Shown here in pieces: positions 33,968-42,464 of a DNA stretch of 64,000 nt. The notes beneath the pieces were generated by a model, which was not told where the DNA came from, ran no database searches, and saw only the letters and a list, made by a program, of their open reading frames with translations. The position numbers and the translations under genes are program-made. Location of the stretch: positions 62,001-126,000 of the forward strand of contig NZ_JBGSQX010000146.1 of the NCBI RefSeq assembly GCF_041737845.1, read 5' to 3'. Position 1 is the stretch's first letter. Each line of letters opens with the position of its first letter. This DNA comes from Desulfococcus sp041737845 (GTDB taxonomy: Bacteria; Desulfobacterota; Desulfobacteria; Desulfobacterales; Desulfococcaceae).

Positions 33968-34885
33968 ATGCGCGCACGCCTCTTCCCGCGCCTCCGCGCC
34001 TGGCTCACGAGCGACGATCCGACCTCCCGGGCACAGGCCCGGTGCGGCCGCGCCTGCCATGCCTGGCTTCGGTTCATGGAGAACCGTCCGGCCGTGGCCG
34101 GGCTCATGATCATCCTTACCCTGCTCACGGTCGCCGCGGCCGCGCCGGCCCTGGCGCCCTTTGCGCCCAACACCCCGGATCTGCAGAACCGCCTGCTGCC
34201 CATGGGCGGCGCGCACTGGCTCGGCACGGACGAACTGGGCCGGGACATTCTGAGCCGAATCATCCACGGGGCACGGCTGACGCTCTATGTGGTCTTCCTG
34301 GTGGCGTCCATCGCGGCGCCCATCGGGCTCATCGTCGGCACGGTCTCGGGCTATGCGGGCGGGTGGGCGGACAGGGTCCTGATGCGGGTGACCGATGTCT
34401 TCCTGGCTTTCCCCAAGCTGATCCTGGCCCTGGCCCTGGTCTCCGCGCTGGGGCCCGGCATCGAGAACGCCGTCATCGCCATCGCCGTCACCTCCTGGCC
34501 GGCCTACGCCCGGATCGCCCGGGCCGAAACCCTCACCTGCCGCCGGGCCGGCTTTATCCAGGCCGTCCGGCTCCAGGGCGCTACGCCCTTCCGGATCATC
34601 CGGGGTCATATCATCCCCCTCTGCGCCCCGTCCCTCATCGTCCGGGTCACCCTCGACATGGCCGGCATCATCCTCACCGCCGCGGGCCTGGGGTTTCTGG
34701 GCCTGGGGGCCCAGCCCCCGCTCCCGGAATGGGGGGCCATGATCTCGAGCGGGCGGAAATTCCTTCTCGACCAGTGGTGGGTGGCCACCATGCCCGGCGT
34801 CGCCATCTTCCTGGTCAGCCTGGGGTTCAATCTCCTGGGGGACGGATTGCGGGACCTCCTGGACCCCGCAGAAGGAGGGCGCTGA
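33968..34885 (+). CDS. ABC transporter permease, DppC/OppC type
   Basis: A 305-residue permease with about six helices. Signatures are FAPNTPDLQNRLLPMGGAHWLGTDELGRDILSRIIHGARLTL in short parts, LMRVTDVFLAFPKLILALALVSALGPG, and the coupling-helix loop YARIARAETLTCRRAGFIQAVRLQGAT, followed by LGAQPPLPEWGAMISSGR. It starts four bases after the DppB-like gene and its last base is the first base of the next gene (TGATG overlap), implying coupled translation. Confidence 0.92.
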   Translation: MRARLFPRLRAWLTSDDPTSRAQARCGRACHAWLRFMENRPAVAGLMIILTLLTVAAAAPALAPFAPNTPDLQNRLLPMGGAHWLGTDELGRDILSRIIHGARLTLYVVFLVASIAAPIGLIVGTVSGYAGGWADRVLMRVTDVFLAFPKLILALALVSALGPGIENAVIAIAVTSWPAYARIARAETLTCRRAGFIQAVRLQGATPFRIIRGHIIPLCAPSLIVRVTLDMAGIILTAAGLGFLGLGAQPPLPEWGAMISSGRKFLLDQWWVATMPGVAIFLVSLGFNLLGDGLRDLLDPAEGGR

Positions 34886-35739
34886 TGCCCGAGGCGCCCC
34901 TCCTGGTGGTGAAGGACCTCACGGTCGCCTTTCCCGGCCGGAGGGAGATGGTCCGGGCGGTCCGGGGGGTCAGTTTTTCGATGGGGCGGGAAAAACTGGG
35001 GATCGTCGGAGAGTCCGGTTCGGGCAAGTCGGTGACCGGCAGGACCCTCCTCGGCCTGACGCGGAAGGCCGCGGAGGTTCGGGCCGAAACCCTCTCCTTC
35101 GACGGCATCGACCTTCTCCGGGCTGATGAGAAAACCTGGCGCCGGATCCGCGGCAGACGGATTTCCATGGTCATGCAGGACCCGATCTTTTCCCTCAACC
35201 CGGTCATGTCCGTGGGCAGCCAGATCGCCGAGGCCTGCCGCCTCCATTCCCGCCTCTCCCGGGGGGCCGCCCGCCACCGCGCCCTCGGGCTGCTCGAAGC
35301 CGTCCGGATCCGTGACCCGCGGCGGGTATTTCACCTCTACCCCCACGAGGTCTCCGGCGGCATGGGACAGCGGATCATGATCGCCATGATGATCGCCGCC
35401 GGACCGGACCTGCTCATCGCCGACGAACCGACCTCCGCCCTGGACGTGACGGTGCGGATACAGATCCTGGCTATCCTGGACGACCTGGTGACAAGGCGGG
35501 GGATGGGGCTCATCTTCATCAGCCACGACCTCAACCTGGTGGCCGCCTTCTGCGACCGGGTCCTCATCATGTACGGCGGCAGGATCCTGGAGACCTGTCC
35601 GGCGGACAGGCTGCACGAAGCCAGGCATCCCTATACCCGGGGCCTCCTGAGCTGCATGCCGGAAATCGGGGGCCCGGGCGGAAGGCTGCCGACCCTGGAG
35701 CGGGATCCCGCGTGGCTTGCGGGGGACGAAAGATCATGA
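34885..35739 (+). CDS. ABC transporter ATP-binding protein, DppD/OppD type
   Basis: A 284-residue ATPase. Walker A GESGSGKSVTGRTLLGL, Q-loop VMQDPIFSLNPVMSVGSQIAEACR, signature EVSGGMGQRIMIAMM, Walker B LLIADEPTSALDV and H-loop FISHDLNLVAAFCDRV. The signature begins VSGGM, acceptable for DppD-type proteins. The C-terminal family tail (ARHPYTRGLLSCMPEIGG) is present, but the Cys-rich OppD extension is absent. It overlaps the permease start and the next ATPase gene start. Confidence 0.92.
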   Translation: MPEAPLLVVKDLTVAFPGRREMVRAVRGVSFSMGREKLGIVGESGSGKSVTGRTLLGLTRKAAEVRAETLSFDGIDLLRADEKTWRRIRGRRISMVMQDPIFSLNPVMSVGSQIAEACRLHSRLSRGAARHRALGLLEAVRIRDPRRVFHLYPHEVSGGMGQRIMIAMMIAAGPDLLIADEPTSALDVTVRIQILAILDDLVTRRGMGLIFISHDLNLVAAFCDRVLIMYGGRILETCPADRLHEARHPYTRGLLSCMPEIGGPGGRLPTLERDPAWLAGDERS

Positions 35740-36527
35740 TAGACGTGGTCGGGCTCCATGTGGTATTGGGGCATGGTTCCGGCCGGGTCCACGCCGTGCG
35801 CGGGGCCACGTTTCACGTGGACGAAGGGGCGACCTTCGGCCTGGTGGGGGAATCGGGCTCGGGAAAGACGACGGTCCTGAGGGCGATCTGCGGCCTCGAC
35901 CCGCCGGCCCGGGGCGGGATCGCCATCGCCGGGAAGCCATTGCCCGCGAGGCGCGGCATGGCTTTCTGCAGGCAGGTCCAGATGGTGTTCCAGGACCCCT
36001 ATGGTTCCCTGCACCCGAGGCACACCGTCGACCGGATTCTGGAGGAGCCGCTTGCCATCCACCGGATCGACGGGGTGGACCGGCGCATCGCGTCGATCCT
36101 GGATGAGGTGGGGCTGGGGCGGCGCTGCCGGTTCCGGTTTCCCCACCAGCTCTCGGGTGGGCAGCGGCAGCGCGTCGCCATCGCCCGGGCGCTGGTCCTC
36201 GAGCCGCACGTCCTGCTCCTGGACGAGCCGACCTCCGCTTTGGATGTATCGGTTCAGGCCGAGATCCTGAACCTCCTGGCCGATATCCGGACGCACCGCC
36301 GAATGACAGCGGTTCTTGTGAGCCACGATCTTTCGGTTGTGAGCCACATGTGCGACCGCCTGGCCGTCATGAAGCAGGGCGCCGTCGTCGAGCATCTGGC
36401 CGTGGAAGCGCTCCGGCGCGGGGAGCCGCAGCACCCGTACACCCGGCAGCTCCTTGCGGCGAGCTTGGGGTATGACCGGGCGGCAGTGGACGGTTTCAGG
36501 GAAACCACCAGCGCGGAAGACGCATAG
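35736..36527 (+). CDS. ABC transporter ATP-binding protein, DppF/OppF type
   Basis: A 263-residue ATPase, partner of the DppD-type protein. Walker A GESGSGKTTVLRAICGL, Q-loop MVFQDPYGSLHPRHTV, signature QLSGGQRQRVAIARAL, Walker B LLLDEPTSALDVSVQ and H-loop LVSHDLSVVSHMC. ATG 35736 overlaps the upstream stop by four bases; an earlier in-frame GTG would extend into DppD. It is the last gene of the transporter operon; 60 bases separate it from the next gene. Confidence 0.92.
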   Translation: MIDVVGLHVVLGHGSGRVHAVRGATFHVDEGATFGLVGESGSGKTTVLRAICGLDPPARGGIAIAGKPLPARRGMAFCRQVQMVFQDPYGSLHPRHTVDRILEEPLAIHRIDGVDRRIASILDEVGLGRRCRFRFPHQLSGGQRQRVAIARALVLEPHVLLLDEPTSALDVSVQAEILNLLADIRTHRRMTAVLVSHDLSVVSHMCDRLAVMKQGAVVEHLAVEALRRGEPQHPYTRQLLAASLGYDRAAVDGFRETTSAEDA

Positions 36528-36587
36528 GAAGCATGGCGACGATCTGACGGGGTCTCGGTCCGGAGGCGTCGACATCAGGAGGAGATC

Positions 36588-37340
36588 ATGAAGATTCCGG
36601 GGACCCCCTGTCCGGGCGTCCGAAGAACCGCGCCTGGAGAAAGCAGCGATGGCATGCTGAAACACTGTCTTTCGGTGATGGTCGTGATGCTCCAATGCTT
36701 TTTCCCTTGTTTTTCAGCGGCGGAAGACAGCGGGTGGAGAAACCGGCGCGCGGGCTGGTATATCGGCGGCTATCTGGGGCAGTTGACCGATTCCGCGGTT
36801 ACGGATATGGCGAGCCTCCGGGTGGATGCCGTACCGTCTTACATGGGGGCGCTGGTCGTCGGCAAGGAGATCTACCGGTACAAAGATCTGCTGGATATCG
36901 AGGTCGAAGTCCAGATCGCCAAATACTTCAACGCGTATGTCTTCGCGTGCGACACGGAAGACTGCCTTGCCTGCTGCCCGGATGATCTGCCCAGCGCCAC
37001 GCAGGATCACGCGGAATTCAATGCGCTCTTCGCCCTGCGCTGGCTCCGGTTTCCGTGGGACCGGTACGTCGATACCAGTTTTGCCGTGGGAGAGGGCTTT
37101 TCCTATGCGACCCGCGTCCCGGCGGTGGAAAGGGATTTGCACGGCGAGTTGACGGGGCTGGATCCCGCCACGTCAAAGCTGCTGAACTACCTGATGTTCG
37201 AAGCGGCCTTCGGGCTGCCGTCCTATCCGAAGTGGGACCTGATCGTGAGGCTTCACCATCGTTCCGGGGTTTTCGGCCTTTTCAACGACGTCCATGGCGG
37301 ATCGAACGCGATCGGCGTGGGACTGCGGTACAAACTCTAG
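36588..37340 (+). CDS. Outer-membrane beta-barrel protein, possibly PagL-like
   Basis: A 250-residue exported protein. An N-terminal stretch precedes a hydrophobic signal (about residues 24-45, ending FSAAED). The mature part has alternating aromatic beta-strands (GWYIGGYLGQL, LLDIEVEVQIAKYF, AEFNALFALRWLRFPW, DTSFAVGEGFSYATRV, LMFEAAFGLP) and ends RLHHRSGVFGLF, GGSNAIGVGLRYKL, with a terminal hydrophobic/aromatic pattern of outer-membrane barrels. The H-R-S segment recalls the His/Ser of acyloxyacyl hydrolases such as PagL, but this is only suggestive. AGGAGGAG precedes ATG. Six extra cysteines are present in the loops and signal. Confidence 0.6.
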   Translation: MKIPGTPCPGVRRTAPGESSDGMLKHCLSVMVVMLQCFFPCFSAAEDSGWRNRRAGWYIGGYLGQLTDSAVTDMASLRVDAVPSYMGALVVGKEIYRYKDLLDIEVEVQIAKYFNAYVFACDTEDCLACCPDDLPSATQDHAEFNALFALRWLRFPWDRYVDTSFAVGEGFSYATRVPAVERDLHGELTGLDPATSKLLNYLMFEAAFGLPSYPKWDLIVRLHHRSGVFGLFNDVHGGSNAIGVGLRYKL

Positions 37341-37351
37341 CGGAGGAAAGC

Positions 37352-37837
37352 ATGTTTCTGGCGAATGAGGTTTTTGACATGGCCGTTCAATTCGAAAAAA
37401 ACGGAGAGGCGGTCTACCGCAGCGCCGTTTCGAATGTTCCGGATCCGGCACTGGCCGCTCTTCTGGAATGGATGGCCGACGAGGAATCCCGGCACGCGGC
37501 GTTCTTTTCCCGCCTCAAGGCGAAAAAGGCGGCCGGCCGACACCCCTTCTCCCGGGAGCTGACCCGGGAGCTGCTGGACGAGATGATCGGGGAGCAGACT
37601 TTTTCTCTCGGGGACGCCGATTTCTCCGCGATCGAACATCAGGAGGAGCTGATCCGGATCTTCCTGGAATTCGAGAAGGATACCATCATTTTCTACGAAA
37701 TGCTGACCCCTTTTATCGAGGATGCCGAGACACGGGCGTCCGTCGAGACGATCATCGATGAAGAAAACACCCATATCGAACGTCTGAAGGTTTTTCTGGA
37801 CCGTGAGGAAACCCACCCCGCCTTCACCGACTGCTGA
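37352..37837 (+). CDS. Ferritin-like/rubrerythrin-family diiron protein
   Basis: A 161-residue four-helix-bundle protein with ligands in QFEKNGEAVYRSA, MADEESRHAAFFSRL, LEFEKDTIIFYEML and IIDEENTHIERL, that is E, ExxH, E, ExxH. No rubredoxin domain. It should bind a diiron centre and act in peroxide or iron handling. ATG 37352, preceded by GGAGGAAA, lies 11 bases after the barrel gene, so the two form a pair. It is distantly similar to the protein at 17066-17533. Confidence 0.82.
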   Translation: MFLANEVFDMAVQFEKNGEAVYRSAVSNVPDPALAALLEWMADEESRHAAFFSRLKAKKAAGRHPFSRELTRELLDEMIGEQTFSLGDADFSAIEHQEELIRIFLEFEKDTIIFYEMLTPFIEDAETRASVETIIDEENTHIERLKVFLDREETHPAFTDC

Positions 37838-37844
37838 GATCGAA

Positions 37845-38654
37845 ATGCCGACGGCATGCCGCGGGCCGGCCGCCCGAAGCCCCCGGAAGGGCGGATGCGC
37901 CGTTTTCGGGAGGGTCCGGCTCTTGCTGATCCTCTGCTGCTTCGGGTTCTGTTTCGGGGACGCGAGTGACCTCCCGGCAGACACCATCCTCCTCAAAAAC
38001 GGGTCGCGGATCGAGAACGTGGAAACCTGGGAGGAGGACGGCCTGGTCAAATGCTCACGCTTCGGGTCCGTCATCGGCTATCCCCGGGAAGAGATCCTGT
38101 CGGTATTGGCCGGGCCGGTAACACCGGTGCCCGCCGAAGCGCGGCCTCCTGCGGTTTCTTCCCCGGGCGGTGCGGCGCCCCTGGCGGCGGCCTCTGCGGA
38201 TCCGTCGTCCCCGGATTTCCGGATGAACCACCTCTTCGACGGCGACAGCTTCAAGGCCTCGGACGGCAACCTCACCGTTCATATCCGGATCGTCGGCATC
38301 GACGCTCCCGAGCGGGGCAACGGGAAGAAAGGAACGCCCGGTCAGCCATACAGCAGCGCCGCCGCCGATCACCTGAGGGGCTTGATCTCGAACCGGCCCA
38401 TCCACATCAGGGGGTACGGGATGGACGGCTACAACCGGCAGCTTGCGGAGGTGTCCGCGGACGGCCGGAACGTCGGTCTCGACATGGTCGAGGCCGGTTA
38501 TGCCGAGGTCTATTCGGGGCGGCCTCCGGAGGGGTTTGATCCGAAGCCTTATGTTGAGGCGGAGGCACGCGCGCGGAAATACGGCCGAGGCATGTGGGCA
38601 CAGGGCGGGATGTACGTCTCCCCCGGGAAATGGCGTTCCCGCAGGCCCCGGTAG
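37845..38654 (+). CDS. Exported staphylococcal-nuclease-like protein
   Basis: A 269-residue protein. A basic start and hydrophobic segment (RVRLLLILCCFGFCFG) mark export. Next is a small beta domain (DTILLKNGSRIENVETWEEDGLVKCSRFGSVIGYPREEIL in short motifs), a type commonly joined to secreted proteins in this phylum. A Pro/Ala linker leads to the SNase domain: FDGDSFK, IRIVGIDAPERG, NRPIHIRGYGMDGYNRQLAEV, GLDMVEAGYAEVYSG and AEARARKYGRGMW. The Asp, Arg and Glu/Arg positions of the active site are largely kept. The start is uncertain: GTG 37803 is in frame. Confidence 0.8.
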   Translation: MPTACRGPAARSPRKGGCAVFGRVRLLLILCCFGFCFGDASDLPADTILLKNGSRIENVETWEEDGLVKCSRFGSVIGYPREEILSVLAGPVTPVPAEARPPAVSSPGGAAPLAAASADPSSPDFRMNHLFDGDSFKASDGNLTVHIRIVGIDAPERGNGKKGTPGQPYSSAAADHLRGLISNRPIHIRGYGMDGYNRQLAEVSADGRNVGLDMVEAGYAEVYSGRPPEGFDPKPYVEAEARARKYGRGMWAQGGMYVSPGKWRSRRPR

Positions 38655-39152
38655 ACCTTGGTTTATGCGGTTCGGCTCGGACGCCTCTGGAGATGCCTTG
38701 CCGGGGTTAATCGAGGCGTCGCGGACCCGTGTTTAAATGAATCCCGTTTTAAAAATGAAGTAAACTTTTTTACTTGATTTTTCTTAAATCACTGCATACC
38801 ATAATAGCAGTCCCGGCTTTCGATCCGTGAAGTGACCCCTGATGCTTCAACTGCCTGCGCACCCGGTCTGCAGCCCGTTCTACCGGCGCATCTCTTCTTC
38901 CTCCGGCGATCGCCCCCGTCGAAACCGGTTTCCGGTACCCCTGCTCTCGCCCCGTCATCGGACGGCGCACACACCTTGCATTTTGATTTTTCGCAGTCCA
39001 TCCGAAACGGAGTCCACAAGGAGGCGCCTGTGAAACTGAAATGCTGCTTTCAATGCTTCCGGCGGAGTCCGTGAGGGATCCCCGGAAGCCGAAATATCCT
39101 GATCCATCCCCAGCACCGATGCATCGAACACCCAAGGACAAAGGAGGGCAGA
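38655..39152. other. 498-base gap without a recognised gene
   Basis: The first 100 bases have no recognised element. Around 38735-38800 the sequence becomes AT-rich, with TTGATT near 38773 and AT-rich candidates for a -10, so a promoter for the GAF gene may lie here. A Cys-rich mini-ORF sits at 39030-39074. No tRNA or repeat was recognised. Confidence 0.5.
39030..39074 (+). CDS. Possible 14-residue cysteine-rich leader peptide
   Basis: GTG 39030 is preceded at good distance by a strong AAGGAGG site and opens a 14-codon frame containing CC and a third Cys near its middle, ending in TGA. It lies 78 bases before the GAF-domain gene. It could be a leader peptide or chance; only the strong ribosome site supports it. 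Confidence 0.25.
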   Translation: MKLKCCFQCFRRSP

Positions 39153-39779
39153 ATGAACCGGAAAGTCATCAATTACGAGTCGTTTGTGAGGATTACCAAG
39201 GCCATCTCCCACTCCAGGGACCCGGAGGAAGTGGTGCTCATGACCGTGGAGGGCATCAAGACCGCCTTGAACGTCAAGGGCTGCACCCTCTTTCTTTTCA
39301 ACCGGAAAACCCATGAACTGGAAATCGCGGCATCTTTCGGACTCAGCAAGGAATACCTCAGCAAGGGGCCTATCAGCGCAATGGCGTCCATCGCCCAGTC
39401 GCTGGAAGACGGGCCGGTCGCCATCTCCGACGTGGAAGACGATCCCAGGCTTCAATACCCCGAAGCCGCCATAAAGGAAGGCATCAAATCGATTCTTGCG
39501 GTGCCCATCATCGTCGGGGGGAGGCTCTTGGGCGCGCTCAGGGTCTACACCGCCGAACCCTGGGAATTCACCCTCGATGACGTCAATTTCGTGCAGGGTC
39601 TGGCCCAGATCGCCGGCATGGCCATTGACATGTCCCGCCTCTACCAGGGTCAGAAGGAAGCCATCGAGGTCCTCAAGCAGATGCGGGAAGCCCAGACCAC
39701 CGCTACAAAACGGCGGACGCCCTACGAGGGGGTCCCGGTCAGCGTTCCCGCCTCGGAGGCATCAAGGAAGGCATCCTGA
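39153..39779 (+). CDS. GAF-domain protein
   Basis: A 208-residue protein whose residues 10-170 form a single GAF domain (ESFVRITKAISHSRDPEEVVLMTVEGIKTALNVKGCTLFLFNRKT in short motifs, ISDVEDDPRLQYPEAA, SILAVPIIVGGRLLGALRVYT, FVQGLAQIAGMAIDMSRLY). A helix and a Ser/Pro-rich tail follow; there is no output domain. It may act as a small-molecule sensor subunit for another protein. AAAGGAGGG precedes ATG 39153. It is not the same architecture as the GAF-ANTAR protein at 28921-29640. Confidence 0.8.
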   Translation: MNRKVINYESFVRITKAISHSRDPEEVVLMTVEGIKTALNVKGCTLFLFNRKTHELEIAASFGLSKEYLSKGPISAMASIAQSLEDGPVAISDVEDDPRLQYPEAAIKEGIKSILAVPIIVGGRLLGALRVYTAEPWEFTLDDVNFVQGLAQIAGMAIDMSRLYQGQKEAIEVLKQMREAQTTATKRRTPYEGVPVSVPASEASRKAS

Positions 39780-39783
39780 CCCA

Positions 39784-39866
39784 AGGCATCAGGGATGAAC
39801 GAGCCCTTGATGCCGAATCTCGGGGACGACGCCAGTCGAAGCGCCTCCATTCCGGAATGGAGGCGC
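39784..39866. terminator. Two hairpins between convergent genes, one a perfect 26-base palindrome
   Basis: GGCATCAGGG pairs with CCCTTGATGCC (39784-39814, one bulged T). Then GCGCCTCCATTCC (39841-39853) is followed directly by its exact complement (39854-39866), a perfect 26-base palindrome. Both lie between the GAF gene and the convergent cinA gene. No T run follows, so a terminator function is likely but not certain; the palindrome may also be a repeat. Confidence 0.55.
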
Positions 39867-39933
39867 TGCTGGAATGACGGCAGATGATCCGCTTATGCCC
39901 GGCGTCGTTTTTGAGGGGTGCCGGCCGGTTTGC

Positions 39934-41184
39934 CTACCCCTGCCCCATCAGTTCCCGCCTCAGGAGATCCATTGCCTTCATGGCGAACATGGATTTGTTC
40001 ATGTCCCGCGAGGCGAAATTGAGGCGGACCTGCGTGCCGTTCGTCGCGACCGGCCCGGCCAGTGCGATGCAGACGGTACCGACGGGCTTTTCGGCGGTGC
40101 CGCCTCCGGGGCCGGCGATGCCGGAGACGGAAAGGCCGTAGGTCGCGCCGGCGATCCGTCTCACCCCCGTTGCCATGGCCGTGGCCGTCTCCACGCTCAC
40201 GGCGCCGTGACGGATGATCGTGCCGGGGGAAACGCCCAAAACCGCGGACTTGGCGTCATTGGCATAGGTGACGGCTGAAAGGAGGAAATAGTCCGAACTG
40301 CCGGGAACATCCGTCATCCAGTTGGCGATGAGGCCCCCGGTGCAGCTCTCGGCCAGGGCCAGGGTCGCCTTCCGATGGCGGAGCAAGCGCCCCACGACGG
40401 CGGCCATGGATTCCCCATCCATGGAAAAAATCCGGTCGCCCAGCCGGTGGGCGATCCACGCCTCCACGGCCCGCATCTGATTCGACAGGGCTTCCCGATC
40501 CGATCCCGCGCCGTAGAGTTTGACCTGGATTTCCGGGAATTTTGCCCGCAAGCCGAGCTTGATGCCCGGAAAGGCCTGTTCCAGGCCCCTGAGCCGATCC
40601 TCGGTGGCCGATTCGGTGAGTCCGAAGACGGAGAGGGTCCGGTTCAGGTGAGCCCGTCGATTAGGTCCCATCATCCCGTCGATGATCGGTCGGACCTGGT
40701 CCCTGAACATCCGTTTCATCTCGAAGGGTACGCCGGGCATGAACCAGAATCGGCATCTGCCGATGGTGAGGGAAAATCCCGGCGCCGTGCCCACGGGATT
40801 TTCCAGGACGGCGGCCCCCCTGGGCAGGAGGGCTTGCTTGCGGTTGGAATCCGGCATGGGGAGTTTGCGGCCCGCAAAGTAATTCCGGATCATGTCGAGG
40901 ACGCCCGCGTTCAGCTCAAGGGAGACGCCTGCGGCCCTGGCCGCTGCTTCACAGGTCAGGTCGTCCCCGGTCGGGCCCAGCCCGCCCGTCACCACTGCGA
41001 TATCGGCGCGATCGCCGATCTCCGTCAGGACACCGGTGATGGCCGCCGGATCATCCCCCACGCACGCATGTCGCGACACCGTGATGCCCATGGCCTCGAT
41101 CTTGCGGGAGAGCCAGGCGGAATTGGTGTCGACCAGGGCGCCGGTCCGGATTTCATCCCCGGTGGCGACAACCTCTGCAATCAT
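39934..41184 (-). CDS. cinA: CinA-family NMN deamidase/competence-damage protein
   Basis: A 416-residue protein with the N-terminal MoaB-like domain (ATGDEIRTGALVDTNSAWLSRKIEAMGI, VVTGGLGPTGDDLTCEAAARA, GVPFEMKRMF) and a C-terminal CinA domain (LALAESCTGGLIANWMTDVPGSSDYFLLSAVTYAN, GAVSVETATAMATGVRRIAGA, SVSGIAGPGGGTAEKPVGTV). The C-terminal domain of the family deamidates NMN, recycling it for NAD. ATG 41184, eight bases after AGAGGAG, is chosen. It lies two kilobases from the pncB-pncA-nadD salvage genes, but on the opposite strand. Confidence 0.92.
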   Translation of the reverse strand: MIAEVVATGDEIRTGALVDTNSAWLSRKIEAMGITVSRHACVGDDPAAITGVLTEIGDRADIAVVTGGLGPTGDDLTCEAAARAAGVSLELNAGVLDMIRNYFAGRKLPMPDSNRKQALLPRGAAVLENPVGTAPGFSLTIGRCRFWFMPGVPFEMKRMFRDQVRPIIDGMMGPNRRAHLNRTLSVFGLTESATEDRLRGLEQAFPGIKLGLRAKFPEIQVKLYGAGSDREALSNQMRAVEAWIAHRLGDRIFSMDGESMAAVVGRLLRHRKATLALAESCTGGLIANWMTDVPGSSDYFLLSAVTYANDAKSAVLGVSPGTIIRHGAVSVETATAMATGVRRIAGATYGLSVSGIAGPGGGTAEKPVGTVCIALAGPVATNGTQVRLNFASRDMNKSMFAMKAMDLLRRELMGQG

Positions 41185-41203
41185 TCGTGACACTCCTCTC
41201 TGG

Positions 41204-42464
41204 TTATCCGTTCTTGGGCGCCGGCAACCGGGACTCCGGATGGAGGATGATCCGGGCGTCGACGATGCTGATGCCGTTTTCGTGGACGATCACCGGATTC
41301 AGATCCATCTCCAGGATGTCGGTATAGGCTTCGATGAGGTCGGAGCAGACCAGGAGGATCGACCTCAGCGCCCCCTTGTCATACGGCCTCGTCCCCCTGA
41401 CGCCGTTCAGGATGGGCGCCGATTTGGTCTTTTCGATCATTTTTTTCGCGGAGTTGGGGGAGATGGGGAGCACGCGGAAGGAGACGCCCTTCAGGATCTC
41501 CACCAGGATGCCGCCCAGGCCGCACATGATGACGGGGCCGAACTTGGTCGTCGGCTTTCGTGCCGATGATGACCTCTTTGCCGCTTCGGGCCATGGGCGA
41601 CACGAGTACCCCCCGAACGCGGGCATCCGGTCGGAATTCCCCGGCCCTTTTCATCATGTCGTCGAAAGCCCCGCGAACGTCGTCTTCGCTCTTCAGGCCC
41701 AGTCTCACCCCGCCGGCGTCGCTTTTGTGGAGAATGTCCGGGAAGACGAGCCTGAGGGCCACGTCGCCGCGGATTTCTCCGGCGAAGCTGACCGCTGCAT
41801 CGGCCGTCTCGGCCAGCATCTCCCGGGGTACCTGGACGCCGTGCAGGTGCAGCAGGCGCTTGGCCTCATGCTCCAGAAGAACGCTGCGGCCCTCCCGCCG
41901 GGCGTTTTTAATAAGCCTTTTTCCTTCCGGCTTCGCTTTCTGACCCCAGTTGAGTATGAAATTGGTTTTGGCGTGATAGCTCGCGAGATAATTGCCGCGT
42001 TCGGCCAGAACCGAGATGCGCTTGCAGGCGATATCCAGGGAATCGTAGACGGTGATGCCGTAATATCGAAGCAGGTGCAGGGAATGTGGCTTCTCGGAAT
42101 TGTACAGGCTGTGGAGAACCATAGGCTTCTTGCGTTTCTTGACCATTTTACCCATCTGGTGGACCGCGCCTTCTTCCATGAGGGAGAGGGATTCGGTGAA
42201 CCGGATGCCGTACCCCCCGAAAAGGCCTACGATCAACAGACCGCCGACGCTTGCGGTCCCGCAGGCTGATATCGGCGCATCGGGCAAAGATCGTTGGATC
42301 CGCGTCCGTGCCGCCGGCGTCGTGATCAGTGCCAGATCCACCGGCCCATCGATGTCCATAATGCTTCCATATCATTTCAGGCCCAGAATTCGACGCTCGT
42401 TGGGATTGACCGGGTAGATCGTTCCCTCATATTTCTCATCGATCAGCGTCCGGATGGCCTGGCA
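41204..42464 (-). pseudogene. Broken ADP-forming acyl-CoA synthetase remnant
   Basis: Translation gives fragments of an NDP-forming acetyl/acyl-CoA synthetase: CoA-binding part (IDEKYEGTIYPVNPNERRILGLK, then DIDGPVDLALITTPAA), ATP-grasp part (RREGRSVLLEHEAKRLLHLHGVQVPRE, FPDILHKSDAGGVRLGL, KEVIIGTKADDQ) and, in another frame, FGPVIMCGLGGILVEILKGVSFR to the end. Lesions: the first residues of the CoA domain are replaced by crotonase sequence near 42464; an in-frame TGA at 42374-42372; and a one-base frameshift near 41545. The middle ligase-CoA domain also appears short or missing. The gene cannot encode a full enzyme. Confidence 0.82.

Noticed and set aside
31264..34263. A 999-codon open frame on the minus strand
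   Set aside because: It is antisense to the ABC transporter genes. GC-rich codon bias keeps it open; the protein is low-complexity with no recognisable domain.
38760..38810. A firm promoter for the GAF-domain gene
   Set aside because: TTGATT and several AT-rich -10 candidates exist, but spacing is ambiguous (17 to TACCAT, 21 to CATAAT), so it was not listed as a separate feature.
42372..42374. Selenocysteine codon in the acyl-CoA synthetase
   Set aside because: The gene also has a truncated N terminus and a frameshift, so a nonsense mutation in a decaying gene is the simpler view. Kept only as a low-interest finding.
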